From Nonomuraea jiangxiensis (GTDB lineage: Bacteria > Actinomycetota > Actinomycetes > Streptosporangiales > Streptosporangiaceae), in assembly GCF_900099965.1 (NCBI RefSeq), contig NZ_FNDJ01000039.1, positions 28,324 to 92,323 on the forward strand: 64,000 bases of DNA, given 5' to 3'. The notes under the pieces are model-generated. The model was not told the DNA's origin and did no database searches. It was given only the letters and a program-made list of their open reading frames with translations. The number at the start of each line of letters is the position of its first letter. Within the stretch, counting starts at the first letter, position 1. Made by a program: the position numbers and the translations under genes. Positions 35,717 to 45,133 of the stretch are shown here, one piece after another.

Positions 35717-36586
35717 TTACGGGTGGAGATCGACCACGATCGGTGCGTGATCGGAGGGGCCCTTGCCTTTCCGGGCCTCGCGGTCGACGTAGGCCGAGCG
35801 CACTCGGGCCGTGACGTCCGCGCCGGCGTAGACGAGGTCGATCCGCATGCCCTTGTTCTGGTGGAACATCCCGGCCCGGTAGTCCCAGTACGTGAACGGA
35901 TGCGGTCCCTTCATCGGCGTGGGCACCACGTCATGCAGCCCGAGGGCGCGCAGGTCGGCCAGGGCCTTGCGTTCGGCGGGCGTGACGTGGGTCGAGCCGA
36001 CGAACAGCGCGGGGTCCCACACGTCGGCGTCCGTCGGCGCCACGTTGTAGTCGCCGCAGGCCACCAGCGGCGCGGCCGTCTCGGCGGCGAGCGCGTCCCT
36101 TAGCGCCGCGAACCAGGCCAGCTTGTAGGCGTAGTGCGGAGAGTCGACCGTGCGGCCGTTGGGCGCGTACAGCGACCACACCCGCAGCCCGCCGCAGGTC
36201 GCGCCGATCGCGCGGGCCTCAGGGCAGACCGCGCCGAGCTCGGCGAGCGGCCCGCGCTCGCCGTCCTCGTCGAGGGTCGCGAGCCCGGGCGGGCCGTCCT
36301 CGCCGGGCTCGGCGAAACCGGGCTCGGCGAAGCCGGGCTCGCCGGGGAAGCTCAGCGTCACGTCGTCCAGGCCCACCTTGGACAGGATCGCGACGCCGTT
36401 CCACCGCCCGTCGCCGTGGGCCGCGGCGGCATATCCCAGCTTGCCCACCTCGGCGGCGGGGAACGCCGCGGCGGCGCACTTGGTCTCCTGGAGGCAGAGG
36501 ATGTCGGGTTCGGTCTCGGCCAGCCAGTCGAGCAGGCGGGGCAGGCGTGCCTTGACCGAGTTCACGTTCCACGTAGCCAGGCGCAT
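35717..36586 (-). CDS. xth: Exodeoxyribonuclease III (AP endonuclease family)
   Basis: The 289-residue protein has all family motifs: MRLATWNVNSVKARL, DILCLQETK (catalytic Glu), LYAPNGR, CGDYNVAPTDADVWDP (catalytic Asp and Asn) and SDHAPIVVDL (catalytic His). It would remove abasic-site nucleotides and 3' blocked ends in base excision repair. A Pro/Gly/Glu-rich stretch of about 35 residues between residues 80 and 118 includes the repeat GFAEP twice and is not part of the usual fold. GGAGG lies one base before the ATG. Confidence 0.92.
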   Translation of the reverse strand: MRLATWNVNSVKARLPRLLDWLAETEPDILCLQETKCAAAAFPAAEVGKLGYAAAAHGDGRWNGVAILSKVGLDDVTLSFPGEPGFAEPGFAEPGEDGPPGLATLDEDGERGPLAELGAVCPEARAIGATCGGLRVWSLYAPNGRTVDSPHYAYKLAWFAALRDALAAETAAPLVACGDYNVAPTDADVWDPALFVGSTHVTPAERKALADLRALGLHDVVPTPMKGPHPFTYWDYRAGMFHQNKGMRIDLVYAGADVTARVRSAYVDREARKGKGPSDHAPIVVDLHP

Positions 36587-36634
36587 TCCTCCAGCCTGCC
36601 ACCGGTCGGCCGGTCCTCAGGACCGAACCCGTCG

Positions 36635-39163
36635 TCAGAGCAGGCCGCCGCGGCGGGCGACGGCGGCCGCCTCCACCCGGCTGGTCGCGCCCAGCTTCGC
36701 CATGATGTTCGAGACGTGCACGCCCGCCGTCCTGGCCGAGATGAACAGCCGCTCCGCGATCTGCTTGTTGCTCAGCCCGTCGGCGACGAGCCGGAGCACC
36801 TCCAGCTCGCGGGCCGACAGCGCGAGCTCGGCGGTGCGGTCGATGCGGAGCGTGGCGCCGGTGGCCTCGACCTCCCGCCGCAGCGGCTCCGCGCCCAGGG
36901 TGTCGGCTATCGTGGCCGCCTCGCGCAGCAGTTCGCGGGCGTTCGCGCGGTCCTGCTCGGCCGCGCGGACCAGGGCCTGCCCCAGCGCGTACGGCTGCCC
37001 GACCGAACGCCAGGCGGCCACCGCCTCCGCCCAGGACCCCCCGCACTCGGCCCGGAACGTGGCCCGGTGCGCCTGCTGCACCCGCCCGGTCGTGGCGATG
37101 CCCGCGGGCGCCTCGCGCAGGCGGCCGATGCGGGCCGCCAGCACCAGCAGCGGCCAGGCGTAGCGGCGGCTCAGCGTGAGGTCGTGCTCGGTCAGCACGT
37201 GGTCGGCCACCCGCCGGGCCCGCTCCAGGTCGGCCTGGGCCACCGCGAGGCGGCATTCGAGCAGGTCGGGTTCCAGGCACGAGTCGTATCCCCGCGAACG
37301 CCCCCGCATCAGCGGCCGGGCCAGCCGGAGGATGTCGTCGGCCTCGGCCAGCGAGCCCTCCCAGACCGCGACGGTGCCGAGCACCATGAGGATCCAGGCG
37401 CGGTGGATCGGCGGCGGGTCGAGCGCCAGGGCGGCGGCCATGACCTCGCGGGCCTCCTTCCAGCGGCCGAGCGAGGTCAGCGGCTCGGCGAGGTTCGCGG
37501 CCAGGTGGGCGCCCCTGGAGCGGGCCAGGCCCAGCCGCCGGGCCCGGGCGATGCCCTCGCGGGCGACCGACTCGGCCCTGGCGTGCTCGCCCGCGGCCTC
37601 CAGCACGTCGGCCTGGCTGGCGTAGCACGCGAGCAGGCTGTCGTCGTCGGGCGCGCCTGCCCTGGCCTCGGCGTACAGGCTGGAGGCCGTCTCCAGGTCG
37701 CCGTCCAGCGCGGTGAGGGCGGCCAGCGTGGTCAGCGACCTGGTGTCGCCGAGGGCGAGCGCCTCTTGGGCATGGGCGCGGGCCTCGGCGTCCTGGCCGT
37801 TCCAGTAGAGGGTGGTGGCGAGCGCGCCGATCAGCGTGGCCTCGCTCGGGGCCAGGCGTACGGCCTCGCGCAGGTCGTCCAGGCCCTCCTCGCCGAGCAG
37901 GTCGCGGATGGCCACGCGCAGCTCCAGCAGGTGCGCGGCCCGCAGCGGGTCGTCCGCCTGGTCCAGCGCCCGCGTCGCGAGCTCCTCGGCGCGCTTGGCA
38001 TCGCCCTCGGTCAGGGCGTCCCGGGCGGCCAGCTCCAGCACCAGTACGTGGTCCTCGTCCTCCGCCTGGTCCCACAGGTCGAGCACCCGGTCCCAACGCC
38101 TGGCCCGCCAGGCGGCGTCGAAGGCGCGTCGCCTGTCACCGGCGGCGTACCAGTGGTCGGCGGCCAGCTCGGGCTGGGCCTCGGCGCAGCGGGCGTGCAG
38201 CCGCCGCCGCTCCCCCGGCAGCAGGTCGTCGTAGACGGCCTGGCGGATCAGGGCGTGCCGGAAGGCGTAGCCGTCGCCGTCCACGAGGAGCAGCCGGGCG
38301 CGTACGACCGGCCGCAGCGCCTCGTCGAGCGCCAGGTCGTCCAGCCCCGCCAGGGCCCGCAGCACCTCGTGCGGCGTACGGGGGCCCGCCACGGCGGCGA
38401 TCCGCAGCACGTCGTGGCTGTCCGGCCCCAGCCGCTCGGCCCCGGCGAGCAGCAGCTCGCGCAGCGTGGCCGGGGTGGCGGCGCCCGCGCCGGCGTCGGC
38501 CAGCGCCTCGACGAACAGCGGGTTGCCCTCGCTGCGCGCCATGATCACGTCCAGCTCCTGGTCCACGCCGTCCAGCATGCGGGCCACCTCCGCGCGGCCC
38601 AGCGGCGGCACCCTGATCACCTCGGCGCCGGGCAGCCGCAACGGCTCCCGCGAGGTGGCCACGAACAGCACGCCCGGCCGCATCACGTTGCGCAGCAGGA
38701 ACACCAGCAGGTCCCGGCTGGCCTGGTCGGCCCAGTGCAGGTCCTCCAGCACGAGCACCAGGGGACGCCGCTGCGCCGCCCGCTCGACCAGCAGCAGCGC
38801 CTCCTCGAACAGCCGGGCCCGGCCCAGGTCCGGCAGCTCCTCGACCTCGCCCAGCTCGGGCAGCAGCCGGGCGAGCCCGCGGCGCCCGCCACCGGGCACC
38901 AGGTCGGCCCCGTACTCCCTGATCAGGCGGCGCAGCACCGGTACGAACGGCGCGTACGCCGTCCCGCCCGGATCGGCCCCGCCCTCCGCCACGAGCCCGT
39001 CCACCCCGGCGAGGAACTCCCGCACCAGCCTCGACTTGCCGATGCCCGCCTCGCCCACCACCAGCACACCACCGGGCGTGCTGTCCCGCGCGGCCACCAG
39101 CCGCGCCAGCTCCGCCTCTCTCCCCACGAACACGGGCTCCATTATGAAGAGGCGGCTAAGCAT
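36635..39163 (-). CDS. Large LuxR-family regulator with an AAA ATPase domain (LAL type)
   Basis: The 842-residue protein starts with FVGREAELARLVAARD and Walker A VVGEAGIGKSRLV, then Walker B LVLVLEDLHWADQA. A long helical repeat region follows, and the C-terminus is a LuxR DNA-binding domain (LSARELEVLRLVADGLSNKQIAERLFISARTAGVHVSNIMAKL). Such proteins activate pathway genes in response to a bound ligand and ATP. The ATG at 39163 has AGGG four bases upstream; one at 39142 is also possible. It is divergent from the MFS gene at 39208, which it may control. Confidence 0.9.
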   Translation of the reverse strand: MLSRLFIMEPVFVGREAELARLVAARDSTPGGVLVVGEAGIGKSRLVREFLAGVDGLVAEGGADPGGTAYAPFVPVLRRLIREYGADLVPGGGRRGLARLLPELGEVEELPDLGRARLFEEALLLVERAAQRRPLVLVLEDLHWADQASRDLLVFLLRNVMRPGVLFVATSREPLRLPGAEVIRVPPLGRAEVARMLDGVDQELDVIMARSEGNPLFVEALADAGAGAATPATLRELLLAGAERLGPDSHDVLRIAAVAGPRTPHEVLRALAGLDDLALDEALRPVVRARLLLVDGDGYAFRHALIRQAVYDDLLPGERRRLHARCAEAQPELAADHWYAAGDRRRAFDAAWRARRWDRVLDLWDQAEDEDHVLVLELAARDALTEGDAKRAEELATRALDQADDPLRAAHLLELRVAIRDLLGEEGLDDLREAVRLAPSEATLIGALATTLYWNGQDAEARAHAQEALALGDTRSLTTLAALTALDGDLETASSLYAEARAGAPDDDSLLACYASQADVLEAAGEHARAESVAREGIARARRLGLARSRGAHLAANLAEPLTSLGRWKEAREVMAAALALDPPPIHRAWILMVLGTVAVWEGSLAEADDILRLARPLMRGRSRGYDSCLEPDLLECRLAVAQADLERARRVADHVLTEHDLTLSRRYAWPLLVLAARIGRLREAPAGIATTGRVQQAHRATFRAECGGSWAEAVAAWRSVGQPYALGQALVRAAEQDRANARELLREAATIADTLGAEPLRREVEATGATLRIDRTAELALSARELEVLRLVADGLSNKQIAERLFISARTAGVHVSNIMAKLGATSRVEAAAVARRGGLL

Positions 39164-39207
39164 CGTGCCCTATGTGGCGTAGATCCGTTTTCGTCAGAGT
39201 CGTTGGC

Positions 39208-40320
39208 ATGATGACGCGATCGATGAAACTGGCGATGGCCGCCTCGACCGCCGGGATGCTCGGCTTCTACCTGCTCTTCTCCGCCCTCCCCCTGTATGCC
39301 GCGACCGGCGGCGGGGCGGGCGGGTCCGGAGCGGGCGCGGTCACGGGCGTCATGATGCTGGCCACGGTCCTGGCCGAGCCGACGGTCCCGTGGTTGCTGT
39401 CCCGGTTCGGCTACCGGGCGGTGATGGCGCTGGGCCTGACCCTGCTCGGCCTGCCCGCGCTCCTGCTCCCGCTGTCGGCGGAGCTGCCCCTGGTGCTGGC
39501 CGTCAGCCTGCTGCGCGGGGCCGGGCTGGGCATCCTGGTCGTCGTCGGTACCGCGATCACGGCCGAGCTGGTGCCGGCCGAGCGCCGGGGCGAGGGCCTC
39601 GGCCTGTACGGCGTGGCGGTCGGCGTGCCCTCGATCCTGGGCCTGCCGCTGGGGCTGTGGGCCAGTGACACGCTCGGGTTCACGCCCGTCCTGATCATCG
39701 CGGCGCTGGTGCCGCTGGCCGGGCTCGTGGCCACGGCGGGGCTGCCGGCGACCAGGCCCGCGCGCGCCACCGGCGGGCCGGGCCTCGGGCTGCGCGGGCT
39801 GGCGGGGCCCGCGGTGCTGTTCGGGACGACGGCGGTCGCGACGGGTGTCATGGTGACGTTCCTGCCGCTGGCGGGGTCGCCGGGGCTGGCCTCCGTGGCG
39901 CTGCTCGCCCAGTCGCTGGCGACGCCGACGGCCCGCTGGGTGGCGGGGCGGCTGGGCGACCGGCACGGGTCGGCCCGCCTGCTCGTGCCGGGGCTGTCCG
40001 CCGCCGTCGGCGGCGTGGCGCTACAGGTCTGGGTGGGCAGTCCGGTGGCGGTGGTGGCGGGGATGGCGCTGTTCGGGGTGGGGTTCGGGGTGTTGCAGAA
40101 CGCGACGCTGGCGCTGATGTTCGAGCGCGGGGCGGCCTCGACGGTCAGCGCCCTGTGGAATCTGGCCTATGACGCGGGGATGGGGGTGGGGGCGATGGGG
40201 TTCGGGCTGGTGCTGGGGCTCACCGGCTATCCGGCGGGGTTCGCGATGGTGGCGGTGCTGGTGGCGGTCACGCTGCCGCTGGCCAGGGCCGGGCGTACGC
40301 AGGCGCCGCTCGCCCGGTGA
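39208..40320 (+). CDS. MFS transporter
   Basis: The product has about 12 hydrophobic segments, starting with TAGMLGFYLLFSALPLYAAT. The conserved loop between helices 2 and 3 reads LLSRFGYRAVM, and a second half-loop reads VAGRLGDRHGSARLL. This is the pattern of drug or metabolite exporters. The ATG at 39208 is chosen because one at 39172 would leave almost no space to the divergent LuxR gene; the ribosome site is weak in either case. Its substrate is unknown. Confidence 0.82.
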   Translation: MMTRSMKLAMAASTAGMLGFYLLFSALPLYAATGGGAGGSGAGAVTGVMMLATVLAEPTVPWLLSRFGYRAVMALGLTLLGLPALLLPLSAELPLVLAVSLLRGAGLGILVVVGTAITAELVPAERRGEGLGLYGVAVGVPSILGLPLGLWASDTLGFTPVLIIAALVPLAGLVATAGLPATRPARATGGPGLGLRGLAGPAVLFGTTAVATGVMVTFLPLAGSPGLASVALLAQSLATPTARWVAGRLGDRHGSARLLVPGLSAAVGGVALQVWVGSPVAVVAGMALFGVGFGVLQNATLALMFERGAASTVSALWNLAYDAGMGVGAMGFGLVLGLTGYPAGFAMVAVLVAVTLPLARAGRTQAPLAR

Positions 40321-40336
40321 TCGGGGAGCACCCGGG

Positions 40337-40960
40337 TCAGGGGCGGGTGCGTTCCACTCCCACGGTGATCTCGGTGCCGAGCCGGCGGCCCATGAGCAGC
40401 TCCAGGTCGTCGCCGCTCCAGAACCTGCCGGGGTCGTACCAGTTGGGGCGGCGACCCGGCAGCAGCCCCATCGCCTCGTATGTGACGGCCACGACCTCGG
40501 CGCAGTAGGCGCTCTCCAGCGTCCCCTCGCCGCGGCTCCTGCGCGGGACGCGGCCCCTGGCCCAGCGCGCCGCCATCCGGGCGGTGGACGGGAACGGGGT
40601 GCCGTCGAGCCTGGCGATCGTGCGCAGGGCCGCGTCCTCCATCTCCCGCGTCGCCTCCGGTTCGAGCTGGCGCAGCCAGGCCCGCTGGTCGTAGCGGTCG
40701 GCCCAGACCTTCACCGCCTCACGCAGGTCGTGCAGCTGCACCCCGCGCTGGTGGGTGCCCGACCAGAGGTCCGGCAGCGACCTGCCGAGCTCCGCGTGCC
40801 ACATCATGGGCGGCAGGTCCTCGATCACGACGGCCATGCCGACGTGGTTGACCGGGCTGTTGGTCATCGTCTGGATGGCCCGGTCGGGCACCGAGCGCCC
40901 GCGGAAGACCCACAGGTCACCGGTCCTGGTCACTTTGGCGGCCTCATCGAGAGTCAGCAC
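40337..40960 (-). CDS. YiiX/YaeF-like permuted papain-fold protein
   Basis: The 207-residue protein has the permuted NlpC/P60-type signs: GDLWVFRG, the His of SPVNHVGMAVVI near residue 40, and the Cys of SAYCAEVVAVTYEAMGLLP near residue 152. These would form the Cys-His active site of an amidase or esterase. No signal peptide is visible, so a cytoplasmic place is likely. A GTG start at 40960 lies 17 bases from the ATG of the divergent small gene at 40978; no strong ribosome site is present. Confidence 0.7.
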   Translation of the reverse strand: MLTLDEAAKVTRTGDLWVFRGRSVPDRAIQTMTNSPVNHVGMAVVIEDLPPMMWHAELGRSLPDLWSGTHQRGVQLHDLREAVKVWADRYDQRAWLRQLEPEATREMEDAALRTIARLDGTPFPSTARMAARWARGRVPRRSRGEGTLESAYCAEVVAVTYEAMGLLPGRRPNWYDPGRFWSGDDLELLMGRRLGTEITVGVERTRP

Positions 40961-40977
40961 ACCGCTAGCCTAAGCAC

Positions 40978-41148
40978 ATGCGCTGGTGGAAGATGCTGGG
41001 TCTGGCCGGAATCATGGGCGTCGCGGCCACAGGAGTGGTGATCGCGCGGGCCGAGCGCCGCCGCCGCGCCTACACCCCCGAGGAGATCAGGACGCGCCTG
41101 CGCGAGCGCGTCGAGGAGGGGACGGGCGGTTCAGCTCGCGGGGCGTAG
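40978..41148 (+). CDS. Small single-helix membrane protein, 56 aa
   Basis: The ATG at 40978 opens a frame with one hydrophobic segment (MLGLAGIMGVAATGVVIA) and a basic, helical tail (ERRRRAYTPEEIRTRLRERVEEG). High GC at third positions and a fitting start position beside the divergent YiiX-like gene support it as real. Its end overlaps the end of the convergent solute-binding gene by 18 bases. Function is unknown. Confidence 0.6.
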   Translation: MRWWKMLGLAGIMGVAATGVVIARAERRRRAYTPEEIRTRLRERVEEGTGGSARGA

Positions 41149-42720
41149 GTCGTAGACGAAGACGACGTCGGGGTAGGCCGGGTTGTCCTCATAGCCCTGC
41201 ACCCCGCCCAGATAGGCGCGCTGATAGTTGACGACCCAGGGCAGCGCCACGGCCGCGCGCTGGTCGAGCACCCGCTTCGTGACCTGCTCGTACGTGTGCT
41301 GCGCCGCCATCGGGTCGGTCACCGTCAGCTCGGGCAGCGTGTCGAGCAGCGTGTCCAGCCGCTGGTCGTTGAGGTAGGCGAGGTTGAAGACCGGCGGGTT
41401 CCCGCTGTGGAAGACGTTGCCGAAGTAGGAGTAGCCGTCGGCGTAGTCGGGCCACCAGTACATGACGAGGATGTCCTGCCCGCGTTCCTTGCCCAGGTCC
41501 CACTGGGCGTTCCAGGGCATCGCCCGGGCCACGAGGGTGATGTTGAGCGACCGCAGCGTCTGCGTCAGCTTCGTGGCGAGCAGCTGCCAGTCGGCGTCGC
41601 CCTGGCCGTACGTCAGGCGCAGCCGCAACGGCCGGCCCCCGGGCCCGTAGCCCGCCGCCCGCAGCAGGGCGGTGGCCCCGGCCAGGTCCTGCCGGGGGGT
41701 GCGGCCTGACACGTGGCCCAGCAGGCCCTCCGGGACGACGCCGCTGACCGGCGTGCCGGCGCCCCTCAGGTCCTTGATGAGGCCCCGGTAGTCGACGGCC
41801 TTCTGGAGGGCGCGGCGCACGCGTACGTCCTTCAGAGGCCCGCTCGCGGTGTTGAACAGCATCATCGCCGTCTGGAACGAGGGCCGCGTCGACGTGCGCA
41901 GGCCCGGCACGGCGGCGGCCTCGGCGAACCGGCGCGGGGCGAGCTTGGGCACGAAGCTGGCCTCGCCGCGCTGCAGCAGCTGCCATGCCCGCTCGGGGTC
42001 GGGCACGACCTGGAACTTCACGGTGTTGTAGTGCGGCCTGCTCCACCCGCCCCAGTACTGCGGGTACGCCTTGAGCGTGAGCTCCTCCTCCTTGCCCTTC
42101 CGCCACCCCGCCACCATGTACGGCCCGGAGCCGGCGTCCAGGCCCGCCCGGAAATACTCCCCGAGGTCCGGGGCCGCCTTCGTGTCGTAGATGTAGGCCG
42201 CGTACCCGGAGGAGGCCACCAGGTCCAGCGGCACCGGGTATTTCAGCTGGAACGTCACCGTGGACGGCCCCTCGACCCTGATCGAGGAGACGGCGTCCCA
42301 GATGTAGGAGGCGCCGGCCTTGGCGCTCATCGTGCGCTCGATCGACGTCTTGACGGCCATCGCGTCCAGCGGCCTGCCGGTGTGGAAGGTCACGCCCTGC
42401 CGCAGGTTGAACGTCCACGTCCGGCCGTCCGCCGACGGCCGCCACGACGTGGCCAGCCGGGGGGTGGACTTCTTGGTGACCGGGTCCCAGAAGGTGAGGG
42501 TCTCGTAGACGTTCTGGAAGGCGGCCAGCTCGTTGGAGTAGGACTTGCTGGGGTCCCACTCGGTGATGATGTCCAGGTTCTTCAGGTAGACGAACGTGGA
42601 ATCGCCGGCGGGCGCACTGGCGGGCGCACTGGCTGGGGCACCGGCGGGCGCCTGCTCCGCGGGCGCCGAGCAGGCCGCGAGGAGCATCAGCGCGGCGGCC
42701 GCTGCGAGACGACGGCGCAA
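41131..42720 (-). CDS. Peptide-type ABC solute-binding lipoprotein (family 5), orphan
   Basis: The protein has a signal peptide ending in the lipobox LLAAC and a family-5 body: DSTFVYLKNLDIITEWDP, YETLTFWDP, WTFNLRQGVTFHTG and SGPYMVAGWRKGKEE. It is a close paralogue of the DppA-like protein at 50658 over its full length. A TTG start at 42720 is preferred to the ATG at 42741: GGGAG lies five bases before the TTG, and the ATG has no ribosome site. No permease or ATPase gene is next to it, so it may use the Dpp transporter at 47081-50653. Confidence 0.85.
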   Translation of the reverse strand: MRRRLAAAAALMLLAACSAPAEQAPAGAPASAPASAPAGDSTFVYLKNLDIITEWDPSKSYSNELAAFQNVYETLTFWDPVTKKSTPRLATSWRPSADGRTWTFNLRQGVTFHTGRPLDAMAVKTSIERTMSAKAGASYIWDAVSSIRVEGPSTVTFQLKYPVPLDLVASSGYAAYIYDTKAAPDLGEYFRAGLDAGSGPYMVAGWRKGKEEELTLKAYPQYWGGWSRPHYNTVKFQVVPDPERAWQLLQRGEASFVPKLAPRRFAEAAAVPGLRTSTRPSFQTAMMLFNTASGPLKDVRVRRALQKAVDYRGLIKDLRGAGTPVSGVVPEGLLGHVSGRTPRQDLAGATALLRAAGYGPGGRPLRLRLTYGQGDADWQLLATKLTQTLRSLNITLVARAMPWNAQWDLGKERGQDILVMYWWPDYADGYSYFGNVFHSGNPPVFNLAYLNDQRLDTLLDTLPELTVTDPMAAQHTYEQVTKRVLDQRAAVALPWVVNYQRAYLGGVQGYEDNPAYPDVVFVYDLRPAS

Positions 42721-42891
42721 CGCAACTCCCTCTGTCGGCATGTACGCGGGGAAACCTACTCCAAGATCATGAGCACCGGGGCTCTGTGTCCAAAAGTCCC
42801 GAAAAATTGGGCATTCTGGTGATCGGATTGCTATCCTCGGGGCTTGTCCCGTCCGGGGTTGCCAGCAGGGGACCGACCGGAGTGAGGTGCC

Positions 42892-44775
42892 ATGGGTCGC
42901 AGCCGAACGATCCGGATGAAGATCATCGGACTACTACTCGTGCCACTGAGCTCCATGGTGGTGTTGTGGGGGGTCATCACCGCGGTCACTGCCGGCGAAA
43001 GCCTGGAACTGCGTGAATACAAGACACTCTGGACGAATCTCCGTGTTCCCGCGTACAAACTGATCAACGAGATCCAGGATGAGCGGCTCATCTCGGCCAA
43101 GCTCCAGCGTGACTCCGCGGAAAAGTCCGCCGTGATCACGCAGCGTAAGCGTACCAACACGGCCGTCGCCACGTTCAGGCGTCTCTCCAGCGATTCCAGG
43201 GACAGATCCGACGGGATCCGTACACAGGTGGATGCGGTGTACACGCAACTCGACAGGCTCGAGTCGATCCGGGGAGAGATCGACACGGGCCTGGCCGACC
43301 GGCTGCACACTTACGAGGCCTACAACGCGGTCGTCGACCCGCTCTTCGGCCTGCACCGGCGGGTCGCGATCATCGACGACATCCCGATCTACGAGCAGTC
43401 CCGCGTGCTCATCGACATCGCCTACGCCAGGGAGCTGCTCACCAGGGAGCAGGCCATCGCGCTCGGGCCCACCACGGTGGCGGAGCGCCGGCAGTTCACG
43501 CAGCTCGTCGGCAACCGCCGCTTCCTGATCGACCAGGCGCTGGACGAGCTCGACCCCAGCCTGCGCGAGCCGCACATCGGCCTGATCACCTCGCCCGCCT
43601 ACCAGCGGATGCGGATGATGGAGGACCAGATCATCGCCGGCCGCACGCCGCGGGACTACCTCGCCGCCACGGAGGGGCCGGTCAAGGGCTTCCTGGACGT
43701 GCAGATGCGGGCCAGCATGATCCTGAACGGGCGTGCCGACCCGGTGGCCGACCAGGTGCTGTCGAGGGCGTTCCTGCTCGCGGGCACGGCGCTGGCGCTG
43801 GTAGTCGTGTCGATCGCCTTCTCGCTGCGCATGGGCAACCGGTTGTCCAAGGAGCTGGGCGCGCTGCGGCTGGCCGCGCTGGAGGTGGCCCAGGAACGGC
43901 TCCCGCACGTGGTCGCCAAGCTGCGCAAGGGCGAGACGGTCGAGATGCCCGAGCTGTCGGTGGCCAGCACCACGGTCGAGATCGACGACGTCGGGCAGGC
44001 CTTCTCCACCGTCCAGCAGACCGCCGTGGAGGCCGCCGTCGGCCAGGCGCAGCTCAGCGAGGGCGTCGGGCACGTGTTCCGCAACCTGGCCCGGCGCAGC
44101 CAGACGCTGCTGCACCGCCAGCGCATCCAGCTGGAGGACATGCAGCACCGGGCGACCGACCCGGAGGCCCTCGACGACCTGTTCCGGCTGGACCACCTGA
44201 CGACACGCATGCGCCGCCACGCCGAGGGCCTGATCATCCTGTCGGGCGCCACGCCCGGCCGCGGGTGGAGCAAGCCCGTGCCGCTGCTCGACGTGGCCCG
44301 CGGCGCGTCCGCCGAGGTGGAGGACTACCAGCGCGTCACCGTCGAGCCGATGCCCGGCCATCGCCTGGCCGGGCCCGTGGTCGGTGACGTGATCCACCTG
44401 ATCGCCGAGCTCATCGAGAACGCCACCGTCTATTCGCCGGCGCACACGCCGGTCATCGTGCGCGGCGAGGTGGCCGCCCGCGGCTTCATCGTCGAGGTCG
44501 AGGACCGCGGGCTCGGGATGAGCGCAGAGGAGCTGGCCGATCTCAACGAGCGGCTGGCCAGCCCACCGGAGTTCGACCTGGCCGACAGCGATCGGCTCGG
44601 CCTGTTCGTCGTCTCCCGCCTGGCCGCCAGGCATGACATCCGCGTGACGTTGCGCGGTTCACCATATGGAGGGACCACCGCGATCGTGTTGATCCCGGAA
44701 GAGCACGTGGCCGAACCAGAGGCCGCCGTGACGAAGGAACCCGCCCGGCCCATGCGGGTGGTGCGAAGTGACTGA
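42892..44775 (+). CDS. NIT-domain sensor histidine kinase, conservon type
   Basis: The 627-residue protein has an N-terminal membrane helix (IIGLLLVPLSSMVVLWGVITAV), an extracellular NIT (nitrate/nitrite-sensing type) domain, a second helix (AFLLAGTALALVVVSIAFSL), a HAMP-like linker and an HATPase domain with LIAELIENATVYSP (N box) and VEDRGLGMS (G1 box). The phosphorylation region is atypical (HVFRNLARRSQTLLHRQ). This is the CvnA type of kinase that works with roadblock, DUF742 and GTPase proteins. Upstream GGAGTGAGG supports the start. It overlaps the DUF742 gene by eight bases. Confidence 0.88.
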   Translation: MGRSRTIRMKIIGLLLVPLSSMVVLWGVITAVTAGESLELREYKTLWTNLRVPAYKLINEIQDERLISAKLQRDSAEKSAVITQRKRTNTAVATFRRLSSDSRDRSDGIRTQVDAVYTQLDRLESIRGEIDTGLADRLHTYEAYNAVVDPLFGLHRRVAIIDDIPIYEQSRVLIDIAYARELLTREQAIALGPTTVAERRQFTQLVGNRRFLIDQALDELDPSLREPHIGLITSPAYQRMRMMEDQIIAGRTPRDYLAATEGPVKGFLDVQMRASMILNGRADPVADQVLSRAFLLAGTALALVVVSIAFSLRMGNRLSKELGALRLAALEVAQERLPHVVAKLRKGETVEMPELSVASTTVEIDDVGQAFSTVQQTAVEAAVGQAQLSEGVGHVFRNLARRSQTLLHRQRIQLEDMQHRATDPEALDDLFRLDHLTTRMRRHAEGLIILSGATPGRGWSKPVPLLDVARGASAEVEDYQRVTVEPMPGHRLAGPVVGDVIHLIAELIENATVYSPAHTPVIVRGEVAARGFIVEVEDRGLGMSAEELADLNERLASPPEFDLADSDRLGLFVVSRLAARHDIRVTLRGSPYGGTTAIVLIPEEHVAEPEAAVTKEPARPMRVVRSD

Positions 44776-45133
44776 CGGGCGTGACGAGCGCTGGCTGGAC
44801 GAGGACGCCGGTCCGATCGTCCCCGCGTATCTGCTGACCCGGGGCCGTACCGTGCCCGCGAGCAAGGCCATCGACCTCATCGCGGTGATCATCACGTCCG
44901 GCGGGCTCACGCCGCCGGTCGGCCTCGGGCCGGAACATCTCATCATCCTGCAGAAGTGCACGAGGCCGACCCGGCTCGTGGACGTCGCGGCCGAGCTCAA
45001 CCTGCCCATCGGCGTGGTCAGGGTGCTGGTCGGCGACCTGCACGCGCAGCAGCTCGTACAGGTCGAGCTGCCCCCGCCGGCCCCGGACGCGACGGTGCTG
45101 CTGGAGGTGATCAGCGGGCTGAAGGCGCTGTGA
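44768..45133 (+). CDS. DUF742 protein (conservon CvnC type)
   Basis: The 121-residue protein matches the DUF742 pattern: VPAYLLTRGRTVP near the start, LGPEHLIILQKCTRPTRLVDVAAELNLPIGVVRVLVGDLHAQQLV in the middle and LLEVISGLKAL at the end. The middle resembles a winged helix. It starts at a GTG inside the end of the kinase gene, so the two are cotranslated. The roadblock and GTPase genes that complete a standard conservon are not next to it; a convergent MFS gene follows and overlaps its end by 23 bases. Confidence 0.9.
   Translation: MTDGRDERWLDEDAGPIVPAYLLTRGRTVPASKAIDLIAVIITSGGLTPPVGLGPEHLIILQKCTRPTRLVDVAAELNLPIGVVRVLVGDLHAQQLVQVELPPPAPDATVLLEVISGLKAL

Noticed and set aside
36134..39211. 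A 1,025-codon open frame opposite exonuclease III and the LuxR regulator
   Set aside because: It spans two well-identified genes on the other strand and has no domain, start signal or normal composition.
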